DNA of 64,000 nucleotides from Pantoea phytobeneficialis (GTDB lineage Bacteria > Pseudomonadota > Gammaproteobacteria > Enterobacterales > Enterobacteriaceae): positions 1,045,749 through 1,109,748 of the forward strand of contig NZ_CP024636.1 of the NCBI RefSeq assembly GCF_009728735.1, read 5' to 3'. The translations under genes were made by a program, and so were the position numbers. Positions within the stretch are counted from its first letter, which is position 1, and the number at the start of each line of letters is the position of its first letter. Below the pieces are notes generated by a model, which ran no database searches, was not told where the DNA came from, and saw nothing but the letters and a program-made list of their open reading frames with translations. Shown here piece by piece: positions 42,979 through 53,890 of the stretch.

Positions 42979-44706
42979 TTATGGTAATGGCTCAGCTGTG
43001 TGATGAACAGTATCGACTGCGGCGGGAGGAGGGATCCACGCGCGGGTAAAGTCGAACCAGCCCAGGCTGTTAAGTTGAATGCCTTCCACGCCAGGAGGGG
43101 CAGAGATTTGATAGCGATAATTAAATAACGGCAGTAGATAACCGGCGCGCATCAGTTGCTCAAACAGCTGGTGGCTAAGAATAGCACGCTGCCCCGGGTC
43201 CTGTTGTTGCGCAATTTCGCGCAGATGCTGACGTAAATGGATCGCACTTTGCGTTCCCCGGAGTGGCTGCCATAGCGGATCGTTCTCCAGCCAGCTTACG
43301 AGGGTAAACAGCGGCGCGTCACCAATCAGGCGATCGCCCATCACCAGATCGGCTTCGGCCAGTTCACGTTCATCGCGCCAACTTTTGACGTCATGAAATA
43401 TGCAAGTCAGCTGGCAGCCCTGCGCAGCTAATAGCGGCTTCAGGGCTTCCGCCATCACATGTAATTCCACTGGCAGATGATAATGCAAGGTGAGTGCAGC
43501 AGGCAGTGTGACCAGCGTTTCTTCCGAGGCAGGCACCGGCCAGCCTGGCAGCAACTCCTGGCTGGGAGTGATCAAGCCTTCATCCAGCGGCAACTGTTGG
43601 ATCATGCCACTTCGCTGAATCAGGGCAATTAAGGTTTTAGCCTGCGCAGTACTCAGGCGTGCTGAGATACGGGGAGCCAGATAACAGAATCCGAGACTGA
43701 TGCTGCGATCGACCGGGCGCAGTGTATCCAGCTCGTCAGGATCGCCAATGGCGATTTGTACCGGATGGCGGCAACTGGTGCCCAGGGTGCGATCAAACAG
43801 TTGGGGGGTGATCCAGTATTCAACCGCCTGAATCAATGGGCGTTGCAGATGCCAGCGCGCATGGCTTTCCAGTCGTACCAGTTCAGCGGCGAAATGCGTC
43901 AGTTTCCATGCACCGCTACCGATGTCATCACGTTCAGGATGTGGCAACAGGCAGTATTGGTGCGCCAGCCGTTGCGGCAGCCAGTAGTCACTGTGACGCA
44001 GGCGAATACGTAGCGCCAGTGGATGGGGCGCAGTGATACTTTCCACCGAGGCAAGCAGTCGCAACCCCGGAGTACTATGGCGGATCTTGTTAAACTGCGT
44101 GACCAGTTGCGCGGCATACAGCGGTTCATCGTTATGCCAGCTTAATTGCGGGCGCAACCAGAAAAACCAGTCACAGCCCGTGGCGTCATGTTGCCAGTGG
44201 TGAGCCAAATCACCCACGACATCGTCGCCGTTGAAGCGTGTCAGACCAGAGAAAATCTGGCGCGCCAGATGCTGTTCGGCACGTCCGGTTATTCTCAGCG
44301 GGCGCAAGGGTTCAAGGGCACGATAGTAGGGAATGCGTAATACCGGAGCCTGATTAAGCCACTGACCGCCCATCAACGGACGCAACATGTTCAACAGATG
44401 ATCGGGTTGCACATCCAGCACCTGCAATGCCTGCACCGCTTCGCCTGCGGCGAGTTGCTGCTGCAAAAGTTGCTGGCGTAGCTGTTCCGGTGACGTGAGA
44501 AAGGTCAGGATTCCCTGTTTACCGCGCCCCGCAGCACCCTGCCAACGCAGCCAGCCCGCGTCCTGCCACTGGCGCAGCAGGGTGCGAATATGGCGTTCGC
44601 TGCAAAAGCAGTGTTGTGCCATGGCAGAAACACTCAGTTGCTGGGGGGCACCCTGGCTAAGTTGCCAGAGCCGCTGGAATTGATTGACCCGATGAAGTTG
44701 CCGCAT
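42979..44706 (-). CDS. ybaE: SgrR-family transcriptional regulator YbaE
   Basis: Predicted one-component regulator: an N-terminal winged helix (about 1-100, [19 protein letters not shown]) fused to a large solute-binding-protein-like domain (about 110-570) of the dipeptide/SgrR type. With ATG at 44706 it has 575 residues (E. coli 566); a GTG just upstream is the alternative. The ligand and targets are unknown. It is divergent from cof and 26 bases upstream of queC on the same strand. Confidence 0.9.
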   Translation of the reverse strand: MRQLHRVNQFQRLWQLSQGAPQQLSVSAMAQHCFCSERHIRTLLRQWQDAGWLRWQGAAGRGKQGILTFLTSPEQLRQQLLQQQLAAGEAVQALQVLDVQPDHLLNMLRPLMGGQWLNQAPVLRIPYYRALEPLRPLRITGRAEQHLARQIFSGLTRFNGDDVVGDLAHHWQHDATGCDWFFWLRPQLSWHNDEPLYAAQLVTQFNKIRHSTPGLRLLASVESITAPHPLALRIRLRHSDYWLPQRLAHQYCLLPHPERDDIGSGAWKLTHFAAELVRLESHARWHLQRPLIQAVEYWITPQLFDRTLGTSCRHPVQIAIGDPDELDTLRPVDRSISLGFCYLAPRISARLSTAQAKTLIALIQRSGMIQQLPLDEGLITPSQELLPGWPVPASEETLVTLPAALTLHYHLPVELHVMAEALKPLLAAQGCQLTCIFHDVKSWRDERELAEADLVMGDRLIGDAPLFTLVSWLENDPLWQPLRGTQSAIHLRQHLREIAQQQDPGQRAILSHQLFEQLMRAGYLLPLFNYRYQISAPPGVEGIQLNSLGWFDFTRAWIPPPAAVDTVHHTAEPLP

Positions 44707-44800
44707 CACCTAAACCCGGAACAGTTTTCGAAAAGTATTCACTATTAGTTCCGCAATTACCAGGCGATAGTGGGAGTATCACACCGACAGGAGAACTCGC

Positions 44801-45625
44801 ATGGCCCGCCTCGCGGCATTTGATATGGACGGTACGCTCCTGCTGCCGACTCATCGCCTGGGTACAGAAACTCTCGCCAGTTTGCACGCCCTGCATCAAC
44901 GTGACGTCACGCTGGCGTTTGCTACCGGACGTCATCTGCTGGATATGCAGCCGGTGGTACGTGAGCAAATCACGCTACCCGCCTGGCTGATTACCGGCAA
45001 TGGTACCCGCGTACACGATCTGGATGGCAAACAGTTATATGGCTGCGATCTGCCGCCTTCTATCGCCGAAGAGGTGATTCATCGCCACTGGCAAACACCT
45101 GCGACCATTCATATTTTCAATGATGAAGGCTGGTTTACCGACAAACCGCTGCCCTGGGTGCGGGAAGCGCATGTAATGAGCGGCTTCCACTATCAACTGC
45201 GTGATCTGCAACGTATGTCAGCGCATGAAGTCACCAAGATCTGTTTTATTGCCCCGCATGAGACGTTGTGTTTACTGAAAACCGAACTGGATGCGGCATT
45301 AGGTGAACGCGCGAATATCTGTTTTTCTGCCTGGGATTGCCTGGAAGTCTTACCGCTGGATTGTCACAAAGGGGCGGCTCTGGCGCGACTATGCCAGCAT
45401 CTTTCCCTGTCGCTTGCCGATTGTATGGCGTTTGGCGATGCCATGAACGATCGCGAAATGCTGGACCGTGTCGGCAACGGTTTCATCATGGGCAATGCCA
45501 TGCCTCAATTGAAAGCGGAGTTGCCGCATTTGCCGGTTATTGGACGTTGCGAGACACAGGCTGTGTCTCACTATTTAAATCACTGGATGACCACACCACA
45601 CCTCGATTATTCCCCCGAATGCTGA
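44801..45625 (+). CDS. cof: HAD-family HMP-PP phosphatase Cof
   Basis: Cytoplasmic haloacid dehalogenase-type phosphatase, in E. coli active on 4-amino-2-methyl-5-hydroxymethylpyrimidine diphosphate and on sugar phosphates. It has 274 residues (E. coli 272). Motif I is DMDGT (Asp8, Asp10), motif [10 protein letters not shown], motif III Lys in CHKGAAL, and motif [15 protein letters not shown] follows AGGAGAACTCGC. Confidence 0.95.
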   Translation: MARLAAFDMDGTLLLPTHRLGTETLASLHALHQRDVTLAFATGRHLLDMQPVVREQITLPAWLITGNGTRVHDLDGKQLYGCDLPPSIAEEVIHRHWQTPATIHIFNDEGWFTDKPLPWVREAHVMSGFHYQLRDLQRMSAHEVTKICFIAPHETLCLLKTELDAALGERANICFSAWDCLEVLPLDCHKGAALARLCQHLSLSLADCMAFGDAMNDREMLDRVGNGFIMGNAMPQLKAELPHLPVIGRCETQAVSHYLNHWMTTPHLDYSPEC

Positions 45626-45636
45626 GGCTTGCAGTG

Positions 45637-45662
45637 AACCGGACAGGATGTCCGGTTTTTTA
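45637..45662 (+). terminator. Terminator after cof
   Basis: AACCGGACA (45637-45645) with TGTCCGGTT (45649-45657) and six T residues; its end touches the last codon of the opposing gene. Confidence 0.85.
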
Positions 45663-46694
45663 TTGCATCTCTCGCTGCCACGGCTGGATATCGCCAATGT
45701 GCTGCGCGACCCATTCCGCGTTGTAATAGGTATCCGGATAGCGTTCGCCGCTGTCGCACAGTATCGTTACCAGCGAACCTTGTTCACCCCGTTCACGCAT
45801 ACGTTTCGCTACCTGCAACATACCCCAGAAATTGGTGCCGGTAGAGGCTCCCGGACGACGGCCGAGAATCTGTTCCAGCTTCAGCATGGCAGCAACGGTT
45901 GCGGCATCCGGCACCTTGATCATCTCGTCAATCACATCGGGTAAAAACGACGGTTCAACGCGTGGACGACCAATGCCTTCAATCATGCTGCCACGGTCGC
46001 TACTCAGTCCGTGCTCGCGGCTGTGCCAGAAATCAAAAAACACCGAGTGCTCAGGGTCAACCACCAGCAGTCGGGTGTCATAGCCTTGATAACGGATATA
46101 ACGCCCGAGGGTGGCGGAGGTTCCGCCCGTACCCGCACTCATAATCAGGGTATGAGGCACCGGGCAAGGTTCATGCGCCATCTGGCGAAAGATGCTCTCG
46201 GCGATGTTGTTATTGCCGCGCCAGTCAGTGGCACGCTCAGCATAGGTAAACTGATCCATAAAATGGCCGTTCAACTCACGCGCCAGTCGTTCCGATTCGC
46301 TATACAACTGGCAGGGATCGGTCACGAAATGACACTCCCCACCATAAAAGCGGATCAACTCGATTTTACGTTTAGCCGTGCTGGCGGGCATCACGGCAAT
46401 AAATGGCAGCCCCAGCAGACGCGCAAAATAGGCTTCTGAAACCGCAGTGCTGCCGGAAGAGGCTTCAATAATTGGCGTTCCCTGGCGGATCCAACCATTG
46501 GCCAGACCGTACAAAAACAGCGAACGCGCCAGACGGTGTTTCAGGCTACCGCTCGGATGGGTGCTTTCATCTTTCAGGTAAAAACCAATGCCGGGAAAAT
46601 CATCCAGGTTAAAGCGAATCAGATGGGTGTCGGCAGAGCGCTGAAAATCAGCGTTAATTTCGTTAATAGCGTGACGAATCCAGGGCGTTTGCAT
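45660..46694 (-). CDS. ccdA: Cysteine desulfhydrase, PLP-dependent cysteine-synthase family
   Basis: Fold type II pyridoxal-phosphate enzyme of 344 residues from ATG 46694 (a TTG at 46709 is possible). The PLP lysine is Lys52 in [11 protein letters not shown], with the phosphate-binding [12 protein letters not shown] loop and [11 protein letters not shown] substrate loop. In Pantoea ananatis a gene in this divergent arrangement with an Lrp-type regulator was described as ccdA, a cysteine-inducible cysteine desulfhydrase that detoxifies cysteine; I assign the name from memory of that locus, and E. coli K-12 lacks the gene here. Cysteine synthase-like activity cannot be excluded. Confidence 0.82.
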   Translation of the reverse strand: MQTPWIRHAINEINADFQRSADTHLIRFNLDDFPGIGFYLKDESTHPSGSLKHRLARSLFLYGLANGWIRQGTPIIEASSGSTAVSEAYFARLLGLPFIAVMPASTAKRKIELIRFYGGECHFVTDPCQLYSESERLARELNGHFMDQFTYAERATDWRGNNNIAESIFRQMAHEPCPVPHTLIMSAGTGGTSATLGRYIRYQGYDTRLLVVDPEHSVFFDFWHSREHGLSSDRGSMIEGIGRPRVEPSFLPDVIDEMIKVPDAATVAAMLKLEQILGRRPGASTGTNFWGMLQVAKRMRERGEQGSLVTILCDSGERYPDTYYNAEWVAQHIGDIQPWQREMQ

Positions 46695-46782
46695 GCTAAG
46701 TTTCCGCAAAATTTAATCGCCACAGTGTAAGGCACTGGCAGGAAAAAGAGGTTGCTTTAATCGGTGTATAATGGCTCGATGA

Positions 46783-46797
46783 GAGAAAAATTTTCTC
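46783..46797. promoter_or_regulatory. Candidate operator between ccdA and ccdR
   Basis: GAGAAAA-A-TTTTCTC is a perfect 15-bp palindrome 12 bases before the ccdR start, close to its ribosome site, and about 90 bases from the ccdA start. Its AT-rich centre fits an Lrp/AsnC-type site, so it may serve autoregulation and ccdA induction. Confidence 0.45.
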
Positions 46798-46809
46798 CCG
46801 GAGAGGTAA

Positions 46810-47271
46810 ATGCTAGATAAAACTGACCGTAAACTGCTGGCGCTATTACAGCAGGATTGCACCTTGTCACTCCAGACGCTGGCAGATGCGGTCAATCTCA
46901 CCACCACCCCGTGCTGGAAACGCCTGAAAAAACTGGAAGATGATGGCATTATTCGTGCGCGCGTGGCGCTGTTAGACGGCGATAAAATCGGTCTGGCGCT
47001 GACCGCGTTCATGTTTGTCAAAACCCAGCAGCATAGCAGCGACTGGTATCAGCAATTTGTCAGCGTGGTCCAGCAGATGCCGGAGGTAATGGCGTTCTAT
47101 CGTATGGCCGGCGAATATGACTATCTGCTGCGTATTCAGGTGGCAGATATGAAAAGTTACGATGGTTTTTATAAGCGGCTGGTGAATGGCGTACCGGGTC
47201 TGATTGACGTGACCTCCAGTTTCGCGATGGAAGAAATTAAATACACAACCGCATTGCCGGTAGCACCCTGA
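46810..47271 (+). CDS. decR: Lrp/AsnC-family regulator of cysteine detoxification
   Basis: Homologue of E. coli DecR (YbaO), called CcdR in Pantoea, which senses cysteine and activates a cysteine-degrading enzyme. It has 153 residues (E. coli 152): an N-terminal helix-turn-helix ([20 protein letters not shown], about 20-40) and a C-terminal RAM ligand-binding domain ([17 protein letters not shown] to the end). It is divergent from ccdA by about 115 bases and 23 bases upstream of mdlA. Confidence 0.93.
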   Translation: MLDKTDRKLLALLQQDCTLSLQTLADAVNLTTTPCWKRLKKLEDDGIIRARVALLDGDKIGLALTAFMFVKTQQHSSDWYQQFVSVVQQMPEVMAFYRMAGEYDYLLRIQVADMKSYDGFYKRLVNGVPGLIDVTSSFAMEEIKYTTALPVAP

Positions 47272-47294
47272 CGGGTAAAGAAAGAGACAGTCTT

Positions 47295-49064
47295 GTGCGA
47301 TTATTCAGCCAGTTAAGTTGGTATTTTCTGCGCGAGTGGCGGCGATATCTGGGCGCGGTCACTCTGCTCATCATCATTGCGCTTCTGCAATTGCTGCCAC
47401 CGCATTTGGTGGGCGTAATTGTTGATGGCGTTACCCAACATACCTTAAGCACCGGACGACTGATGATGTGGATCGGCGTGATGCTGGTCACTGCGGTGGT
47501 GGTTTATCTGCTGCGTTATGTCTGGCGCGTGCTGCTGTTCGGAGCCTCTTACCAACTGGCGGTGAAATTACGTGAAGATTTTTACCGTCAATTGAGCCGC
47601 CAGCATCCGGCATTTTACCTGCGTCATCGCACCGGTGATCTGATCGCTCGTGCCACCAACGATGTTGACCGCGTGGTCTTTGCCGCCGGGGAAGGGGTGC
47701 TGACGCTGGTGGATTCACTGGTGATGGGTTGTGTGGTGCTGGTGGTGATGAGCGTACAAATCAGTTGGCAGTTGACGTTACTGGCGTTGGTACCGATGCC
47801 GATTATGGCGCTGATTATCCATCGTTACGGCAATCAGTTGCATGATCGTTTCAAACTGGCACAGGCGGCGTTCTCCAGCCTGAATGATCAAACTCAGGAA
47901 AGCCTGACCAGCATTCGCATGATCAAAGCCTTTGGTCTGGAAGATCATCAATCGCAGCAGTTTGCGGCCATCGCGCGCGATACTGGCGAGAAAAACCTGC
48001 GAGTGGCAAGGGTAGATGCGCGTTTTGATCCCACCATCTATATCGCGATTGGTTTCTCCAATTTGCTGGCGATTGGTGGCGGGAGCTGGATGGTGTGGCA
48101 TGGCAGCCTGACGTTAGGGCAGCTCACCAGCTTTGTAATGTACCTCGGCCTGATGATTTGGCCGATGCTGGCACTGGCGTGGATGTTCAATATCGTTGAG
48201 CGTGGCAGCGCGGCCTGGAGCCGTATCCGTGCGTTGCTGGCGGAAGCTCCGGCAGTGGAAGACGGCCAGCAAATGCTGCCGCCGGAAGCCGGGAATTTGC
48301 AGGTGGCGATCCGCGAGTTTCGCTATCCGGCGAGTGCCGGTGTGGCGCTCAGCCATGTCAATTTTCAGCTCAAACCCGGCCAAATGCTGGGCTTATGTGG
48401 CCCCACTGGCTGTGGCAAAAGCACGCTGTTAAGCTTGCTTCAGCGCCATTTCGACCTTGAACAAGGTGATATTCGCTATCACAACACCCCGCTGTCGCAG
48501 TTGCGCATTGATAGCTGGCGCAGCCGCCTGGCGGTGGTGAGCCAGACGCCGTTCCTGTTTTCCGATACCGTCGCCAATAACCTTGCGTTAGGTCGACCCA
48601 ATGCCAGCCAGCAGGAGATTGAGCAGGTGGCGAAGATGGCCTGCGTTCATGAGGATATCCTGCGGCTGCCGCAGGGCTATGAAACCGAGGTGGGTGAACG
48701 TGGCGTGATGCTCTCAGGCGGTCAGAAGCAGCGCATCGCTATTGCGCGTGCGCTGTTGCTGAATGCCGAGATCCTGATTCTGGATGATGCATTATCTGCG
48801 GTGGATGGACGCACCGAGCACGATATTCTGCACAACCTGCGGCAATGGGGTCGGGGCCGTACGCTGATTATCAGTGCGCATCGTCTGTCGGCGCTGACCG
48901 AAGCCAGCGAGATTCTGGTATTGCAGCAGGGTCAGGTGATGCAGCGTGGCGACCACGACGATCTGGTGGCAGAAAGCGGTTGGTATCGTGATATGTACCG
49001 TTATCAGCAACTGGAAGCGGCGCTGGACGAGGATGAGATCAGCGAAGGAGCGAGTCGTGGCTAA
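47295..49064 (+). CDS. mdlA: Multidrug-type ABC exporter half-transporter MdlA
   Basis: Heterodimeric exporter subunit in the inner membrane, with six transmembrane helices (about 1-310) fused to an ATPase domain. It has 589 residues (E. coli 590). Start is GTG at 47295. The Walker A is GPTGCGKST, the signature LSGGQKQR and Walker [13 protein letters not shown]. It overlaps mdlB by 8 bases. The substrate is not known; expression with the cysteine regulator is suggested only by proximity. Confidence 0.95.
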   Translation: MRLFSQLSWYFLREWRRYLGAVTLLIIIALLQLLPPHLVGVIVDGVTQHTLSTGRLMMWIGVMLVTAVVVYLLRYVWRVLLFGASYQLAVKLREDFYRQLSRQHPAFYLRHRTGDLIARATNDVDRVVFAAGEGVLTLVDSLVMGCVVLVVMSVQISWQLTLLALVPMPIMALIIHRYGNQLHDRFKLAQAAFSSLNDQTQESLTSIRMIKAFGLEDHQSQQFAAIARDTGEKNLRVARVDARFDPTIYIAIGFSNLLAIGGGSWMVWHGSLTLGQLTSFVMYLGLMIWPMLALAWMFNIVERGSAAWSRIRALLAEAPAVEDGQQMLPPEAGNLQVAIREFRYPASAGVALSHVNFQLKPGQMLGLCGPTGCGKSTLLSLLQRHFDLEQGDIRYHNTPLSQLRIDSWRSRLAVVSQTPFLFSDTVANNLALGRPNASQQEIEQVAKMACVHEDILRLPQGYETEVGERGVMLSGGQKQRIAIARALLLNAEILILDDALSAVDGRTEHDILHNLRQWGRGRTLIISAHRLSALTEASEILVLQQGQVMQRGDHDDLVAESGWYRDMYRYQQLEAALDEDEISEGASRG

Positions 49065-50832
49065 ATCTGTGCGTCTGTGGCCAACCTTGAAACGTTTACT
49101 GGCCTACGGCAAACCGTGGCGTAAATCGTTATGGCTGGCCGTGGGCATGTTATGGCTGGCGGCGGCGGCCGAAGTCACCGGGCCGGTGTTAGTCAGTTAT
49201 TTTATTGATCATCTGGTGGCGCAACACCAGATGCCGTGGGGCATTGTCGCCGGGTTGGTGGTCGGATTTATTCTGCTGCAATTGCTGGCAGCGGGCCTGC
49301 ACTATTTTCAGTCGTTGCTGTTCAACCGCGCGGCGATCGGCGTGGTGCAAAAATTACGTTCTGATGTGATGAATGCCGCGCTACGACAGCCGTTAAGCGC
49401 CTTCGATACCCAACCGGTCGGTCAAATCATCTCACGCGTGACCAACGATACCGAGGTGATCCGCGATCTGTATGTCACGGTGGTGGCAACGGTGTTGCGC
49501 AGTGCGGCGTTGATCGGCGCGATGCTGGTGGCGATGTTTGCGCTCGACTGGCGTATGGCGCTGGTGGCGATAGTAATTTTCCCGCTGGTATTGACGGTGA
49601 TGTTGATCTATCAGCGTTACAGCACACCGATAGCGCGACGGGTGCGTAGCTATCTGGCCGACATCAATAACGGCTTCAATGAAGTGATTAACGGCATGAG
49701 TGTCATCCAGCAGTTCCGCCAGCAGGCGCGTTTTGGTGAGCGAATGGGGGAGGCCAGCCGTTCGCACTATCTGGCGCGAATGGAGACGCTACGACTGGAT
49801 GGCTTCTTGCTGCGTCCATTACTGAGTTTATTCTCTGCACTGATTTTGTGCGGCCTGCTGATGTTGTTCAGCTTTGCTAACCCAGGCGTATTTGAGGTGG
49901 GCGTTCTGTATGCCTTTATCACTTACCTCGGGCGTCTGAATGAGCCGTTGATTGAACTCACTACCCAGCAATCGATGCTGCAACAGGCGGTGGTGTCGGG
50001 TGAGCGCATCTTTGAGTTGATGGATGCGACTCAGCAGGATTACGGCACGGATAACCGGCCACTGGCCTCCGGGCGTATTTCCCTGCGTGATGTCAGCTTT
50101 GCCTATCGCGCCGATCGTGACGTGTTAAGCCAGATCGATCTGGACGTGCCGCCCCGTGGCTTTATTGCGTTGGTTGGCCATACCGGCAGTGGCAAAAGTA
50201 CGCTGGCAAACCTGCTGATGGGGTACTACCCGGTGACGCGCGGCAGTATCGAACTGGACGGTCGTCCATTGCCACAACTGACGCATCAGGCGTTACGTCA
50301 GGGGGTAGCGATGGTGCAACAGGACCCGGTGGTGCTGGCAGATACCTTGCTCGCCAATGTCCGTCTTGGGCGCGATATCCCGGAGCAGGCGGTGTGGCAG
50401 GCGCTGGAGACGGTGCAGCTTGCCGCGCTGGTGCGCGCTATGCCTGAGGGTATTCACACCCGGTTGGGCGAGCAGGGCAATAACCTGTCGGTCGGTCAGA
50501 AACAGTTGTTAGCGCTGGCGCGGGTGCTGGTATCGCTGCCGCAAATTTTGATCCTTGATGAAGCCACCGCCAATATCGATTCTGGCACTGAGCAGGCGAT
50601 TCAGCACGCCCTGCGTGCCTTGCGTCAGCACAGCACGCTGGTGGTGATCGCGCATCGCCTCTCCACTATTACTGAGGCAGACCAGATTCTGGTCCTGCAT
50701 CGCGGTCAGGTCGCTGAACGCGGTACGCATAGCCAGTTACTGGCGCAACAGGGGCGTTACTGGCAAATGTACCAGTTGCAACAGGCGGGCGATGAACTCG
50801 CGGCGGGCATTCCCTTAACGACTGAAGGGTGA
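49057..50832 (+). CDS. mdlB: Multidrug-type ABC exporter half-transporter MdlB
   Basis: Partner of MdlA. GTG at 49057 follows AAGGAGCGAGTC and gives 591 residues (E. coli 593); the longer frame upstream is inside mdlA. Transmembrane domain about 1-325, then ATPase with Walker [10 protein letters not shown], a signature that reads [10 protein letters not shown] (Val in place of Gly, as in E. coli MdlB), and Walker [13 protein letters not shown]. The overlap implies translational coupling and equal production. Confidence 0.95.
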   Translation: MAKSVRLWPTLKRLLAYGKPWRKSLWLAVGMLWLAAAAEVTGPVLVSYFIDHLVAQHQMPWGIVAGLVVGFILLQLLAAGLHYFQSLLFNRAAIGVVQKLRSDVMNAALRQPLSAFDTQPVGQIISRVTNDTEVIRDLYVTVVATVLRSAALIGAMLVAMFALDWRMALVAIVIFPLVLTVMLIYQRYSTPIARRVRSYLADINNGFNEVINGMSVIQQFRQQARFGERMGEASRSHYLARMETLRLDGFLLRPLLSLFSALILCGLLMLFSFANPGVFEVGVLYAFITYLGRLNEPLIELTTQQSMLQQAVVSGERIFELMDATQQDYGTDNRPLASGRISLRDVSFAYRADRDVLSQIDLDVPPRGFIALVGHTGSGKSTLANLLMGYYPVTRGSIELDGRPLPQLTHQALRQGVAMVQQDPVVLADTLLANVRLGRDIPEQAVWQALETVQLAALVRAMPEGIHTRLGEQGNNLSVGQKQLLALARVLVSLPQILILDEATANIDSGTEQAIQHALRALRQHSTLVVIAHRLSTITEADQILVLHRGQVAERGTHSQLLAQQGRYWQMYQLQQAGDELAAGIPLTTEG

Positions 50833-50846
50833 CTTGCACCTTTTTT
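50825..50846 (+). terminator. Weak terminator after mdlB
   Basis: AAGGGTG (50825-50831, including the stop) can pair with CACCTTT (50837-50843) with one G-U pair, leading into a T run. Confidence 0.5.
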
Positions 50847-50897
50847 GCGCACCTTTATCGGATTATTCTGTAGAAATGCACTTCTTTGAGGCTATAA

Positions 50898-50912
50898 GCA
50901 CCAAAGAGGTGC
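50898..50912. promoter_or_regulatory. NtrC-type enhancer upstream of glnK
   Basis: GCACC-AAAGA-GGTGC matches the NtrC site GCACC-N5-GGTGC. It is about 135 bp before the predicted glnK transcription start. A second, imperfect site TGCACC...GCGCA lies at 50836-50851, inside the mdlB terminator region. Confidence 0.7.
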
Positions 50913-51020
50913 AAACAATTCACTCCTTTCTTCCTTTCCTGCTGGTATTTGTGTTGTTCATCACAGAACGAAGCGCGCTGTAGCGCGGCTAATCTGCTGA
51001 CTCTGCGGTTTTTTTATTTA

Positions 51021-51036
51021 TGGCACACCCTTTGCT
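51021..51036 (+). promoter_or_regulatory. Sigma-54 promoter of glnK-amtB
   Basis: TGGCAC-ACCCT-TTGCT is a consensus -24/-12 element with GG and GC 10 bp apart. Start expected near 51047, 44 bases before the ATG. It indicates induction under nitrogen limitation. Confidence 0.88.
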
Positions 51037-51090
51037 TATATCCCTGCGTGTCCGGTAAGACTCACTCATTAAATACCTGGAGGGGATCGT

Positions 51091-51429
51091 ATGAAGCTGG
51101 TTACCGTGGTAATCAAACCATTTAAGCTGGAGGACGTGCGTGAAGCCTTATCCTCTATTGGCATTCAGGGACTGACAGTTACCGAAGTGAAGGGTTTCGG
51201 TCGCCAGAAAGGTCACGCAGAGCTTTATCGCGGTGCCGAGTACAGCGTGAACTTCCTGCCAAAAGTAAAAATTGATATCGCCATTGCTGATGATCAACTG
51301 GACGAAGTCGTGGATGTGATCAGCAAAGCCGCTTACACCGGCAAGATTGGCGACGGCAAAATTTTCGTTGCGGAACTGCAACGCGTTATCCGTATTCGTA
51401 CTGGCGAGACCGACGAAGCAGCACTGTAA
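51091..51429 (+). CDS. glnK: Nitrogen regulatory PII protein GlnK
   Basis: Trimeric PII signal protein that binds ATP, ADP and 2-oxoglutarate and blocks AmtB when nitrogen is ample. It has 112 residues, the E. coli length. The T-loop uridylylation site Tyr51 is present in YRGAEYSVNF, and the C-loop ends RVIRIRTGETDEAAL. AGG sequences precede the ATG. It forms one operon with amtB, 31 bases away. Confidence 0.98.
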   Translation: MKLVTVVIKPFKLEDVREALSSIGIQGLTVTEVKGFGRQKGHAELYRGAEYSVNFLPKVKIDIAIADDQLDEVVDVISKAAYTGKIGDGKIFVAELQRVIRIRTGETDEAAL

Positions 51430-51460
51430 CTAGGCCTTGATTGTGATGGGATGGAAAGAA

Positions 51461-52750
51461 ATGAATAAAATGATGACGAAGTTAGGCCTGACCAGCCTGG
51501 CGCTGTTACCGTCTCTGGCCATGGCGGCAGCTCCTGCCGTTGCGGATAAAGCCGATAACGCGTTTATGATGATCTGCACCGCGTTGGTGTTGTTCATGTC
51601 GATTCCGGGCATCGCCCTGTTTTACGGCGGTCTGATCCGCGGTAAAAACGTATTGTCCATGCTGACTCAGGTAGCGGTAACCTTCTCTCTGGTTTGTGTG
51701 CTGTGGATGATTTACGGTTACTCGCTGGCTTTCAGCGAAGGCAATGCCTTCTTCGGTAGCTTCCAGTGGGCGATGTTGAAAAATATCGAGCTGAAAGCGC
51801 TGATGGGCACCTTCTATCAATATATCCACGTTGCGTTCCAGGCTTCCTTCGCCTGTATCACCGTGGGCCTGATTGTGGGTTCCATTGCGGAACGTATTCG
51901 TTTCTCTGCGGTGCTGATTTTCGTTGCGGTATGGCTGACTCTGGCTTATCTGCCGATTGCACACATGGTCTGGGCTGGCGGTCTGCTGGCATCTGATGGC
52001 GCGCTGGACTTTGCGGGCGGTACCGTTGTTCACATCAACGCTGCGGTTGCTGGTCTGGTCGGTGCTTATCTGGTGGGCAAACGTGCTGGCTTCGGTAAAG
52101 AAGCATTTAAACCGCACAACCTGCCAATGGTGTTCACGGGTACTGCAATCCTGTATGTGGGCTGGTTCGGCTTCAACGCTGGTTCTGCTTCTGCGGCCAA
52201 CGAAATCGCTGCCCTGGCATTCCTGAACACCGTCATTGCGACGGCGGGTGCGGTACTGTCCTGGACCTTCGGTGAGTGGGCACTGCGTGGTAAGCCTTCT
52301 CTGCTGGGTGCCTCTTCAGGCTTCATCGCAGGTCTGGTTGCTATCACTCCGGCGTGTGGTTATGTCGGTGTTGGCGGCGCGCTGATTATCGGTCTGGTCG
52401 GTGGTTTGGCTGGTCTGTGGGGTGTCACGACCCTGAAGAAATGGCTGCGTGTTGATGACCCGTGTGATGTGTTCGGTGTGCACGGCGTGTGTGGCATCGT
52501 GGGTTGTATCCTGACTGGTGTGTTCGCTTCCTCTTCACTGGGTGGCGTAGGTTATGCTGAAGGCGTAACCATGGGCCATCAGGTATGGATCCAGCTGTTC
52601 AGCGTGGGTGTCACCATCGTCTGGTCTGGTGTGGTTGCCTTCATTGGCTTCAAACTGGCCGATATGATTGTTGGCCTGCGTGTTCCAGAAGATCAGGAAC
52701 GTGAAGGTCTGGATGTTAACAGCCACGGCGAAAACGCTTACAACCAGTAA
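51461..52750 (+). CDS. amtB: Ammonium transporter AmtB
   Basis: Trimeric ammonium channel of the inner membrane. ATG at 51461 gives 429 residues (E. coli 428) with a cleavable signal peptide ending SLAMAAAP and eleven transmembrane helices. The conserved DKADNAFMMICTALVLFM start of the mature protein and the AHMVWAGG and FNAGSA segments, with the twin pore histidines in VVHINAA and VFGVHGVCG, are intact. Confidence 0.97.
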   Translation: MNKMMTKLGLTSLALLPSLAMAAAPAVADKADNAFMMICTALVLFMSIPGIALFYGGLIRGKNVLSMLTQVAVTFSLVCVLWMIYGYSLAFSEGNAFFGSFQWAMLKNIELKALMGTFYQYIHVAFQASFACITVGLIVGSIAERIRFSAVLIFVAVWLTLAYLPIAHMVWAGGLLASDGALDFAGGTVVHINAAVAGLVGAYLVGKRAGFGKEAFKPHNLPMVFTGTAILYVGWFGFNAGSASAANEIAALAFLNTVIATAGAVLSWTFGEWALRGKPSLLGASSGFIAGLVAITPACGYVGVGGALIIGLVGGLAGLWGVTTLKKWLRVDDPCDVFGVHGVCGIVGCILTGVFASSSLGGVGYAEGVTMGHQVWIQLFSVGVTIVWSGVVAFIGFKLADMIVGLRVPEDQEREGLDVNSHGENAYNQ

Positions 52751-52797
52751 GAGCCGGGCTGAAAAAGAGAGCAGTGCGCTAAAATAATAAAAAGCAG

Positions 52798-52826
52798 AAG
52801 GGGCGAGTCATCGCCCCTTTTTTATT
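52798..52826 (+). terminator. Terminator after amtB
   Basis: AAGGGGCGA-GTCA-TCGCCCCTT then TTTTATT. It reaches into the end of the convergent tesB. Confidence 0.9.
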
Positions 52827-53685
52827 CGCTGCGTTGGCGCATCACCCCTTCCTGCACCGTGGTTGCCACCAGCGTGCCATCCTGAGTAAAAAACTCCCCG
52901 CGTACAAACCCGCGTGCACCTGATGCTGAGGTGCTGACAACGCTATACAGCAGCCATTCTGACAGGTCGAACGGGCGGTGGAACCACATTGAGTGGTCGA
53001 TAGTCGCGACCTGCATGTCGGGCTCAAGGAAGCCTTTGCCGTGCGGCTGAAGCGCTACAGGCAGGAAGTTGAGGTCTGATGCATAGCCAAGCAGATATTG
53101 GTGAATCCGACGATCCTGCGGCAGTTGACCGTTAGCACGCACCCACACCTGACGTACCGGCTCATCAACACGGCCTTTCAGCGGGTTGTGAATCTGCACC
53201 GGACGAATATCGAGAGGACGTTCAGAGAGGAATTTTTCCCGTAATTTAATCGGCAGATGCGCTGCCAGCTTATGCGCCAGATCCTGTTCCGATGGCAAAT
53301 TATCCGGGGCGGGGACCTGTGGCATGCTGTTCTGATGCTCAAATCCGCTTTCCGGTGCCTGGAACGAGGCCGTCATGTAGAAGATCGGTTGTCCATTTTG
53401 TACAGCGCTGACGCGGCGCGCGCTAAAGCTTTTGCCATCCCGTAGAGTTTCGACATCATAGATAATGGCTTTCTGGCTATCGCCCGGACGCAGGAAGTAA
53501 CTATGGAATGAGTGAATGATACGTGCTTCCGGCACTGTCTGTTTCGCTGCATAAAGCGCCTGGCCAACCACCTGACCACCAAACACCTGACGCAGGCCGA
53601 GGTCTTCGCTTTGACCGCGAAATAATCCCTCTTCCAGTTTTTCCAGATTCAACAAATTAAGCAGGTTGTGCAGTGCCTGGCTCAT
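52822..53685 (-). CDS. tesB: Acyl-CoA thioesterase II
   Basis: Hydrolyses medium- and long-chain acyl-CoAs. ATG at 53685, preceded by GAGGAATCCGTT, gives 287 residues (E. coli 286); a longer frame to 53745 is not supported. The double-hotdog catalytic residues are in place: Asp204 (YASDLNFL), Thr228 (VATIDHSMW) and the Gln in [11 protein letters not shown]. Confidence 0.96.
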   Translation of the reverse strand: MSQALHNLLNLLNLEKLEEGLFRGQSEDLGLRQVFGGQVVGQALYAAKQTVPEARIIHSFHSYFLRPGDSQKAIIYDVETLRDGKSFSARRVSAVQNGQPIFYMTASFQAPESGFEHQNSMPQVPAPDNLPSEQDLAHKLAAHLPIKLREKFLSERPLDIRPVQIHNPLKGRVDEPVRQVWVRANGQLPQDRRIHQYLLGYASDLNFLPVALQPHGKGFLEPDMQVATIDHSMWFHRPFDLSEWLLYSVVSTSASGARGFVRGEFFTQDGTLVATTVQEGVMRQRSE

Positions 53686-53890
53686 AACGGATTCCTCAGT
53701 GATACCGGTCGGGCAAGTGTGAAAGATCCGACCAGTTGTCGTCAATCTTTTTGCCGTGGTTTCAGCAATCTAAGACCCGTCTTAAGCGCATTGCGGATTT
53801 TTGTGCCAGAATTAAGGGCATTCGGCGGTTGAATAGCTGCACATTATTTTTGCCGCCGACAATCATAGTGTTCATAAGGAGACGACATCA

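Noticed and set aside
46747..46772. TATAAT at 46767-46772 as a full ccdR promoter
   Set aside because: The -10 is perfect but no acceptable -35 lies 16-18 bp upstream; it may be activator-dependent, so I do not list it as a promoter.
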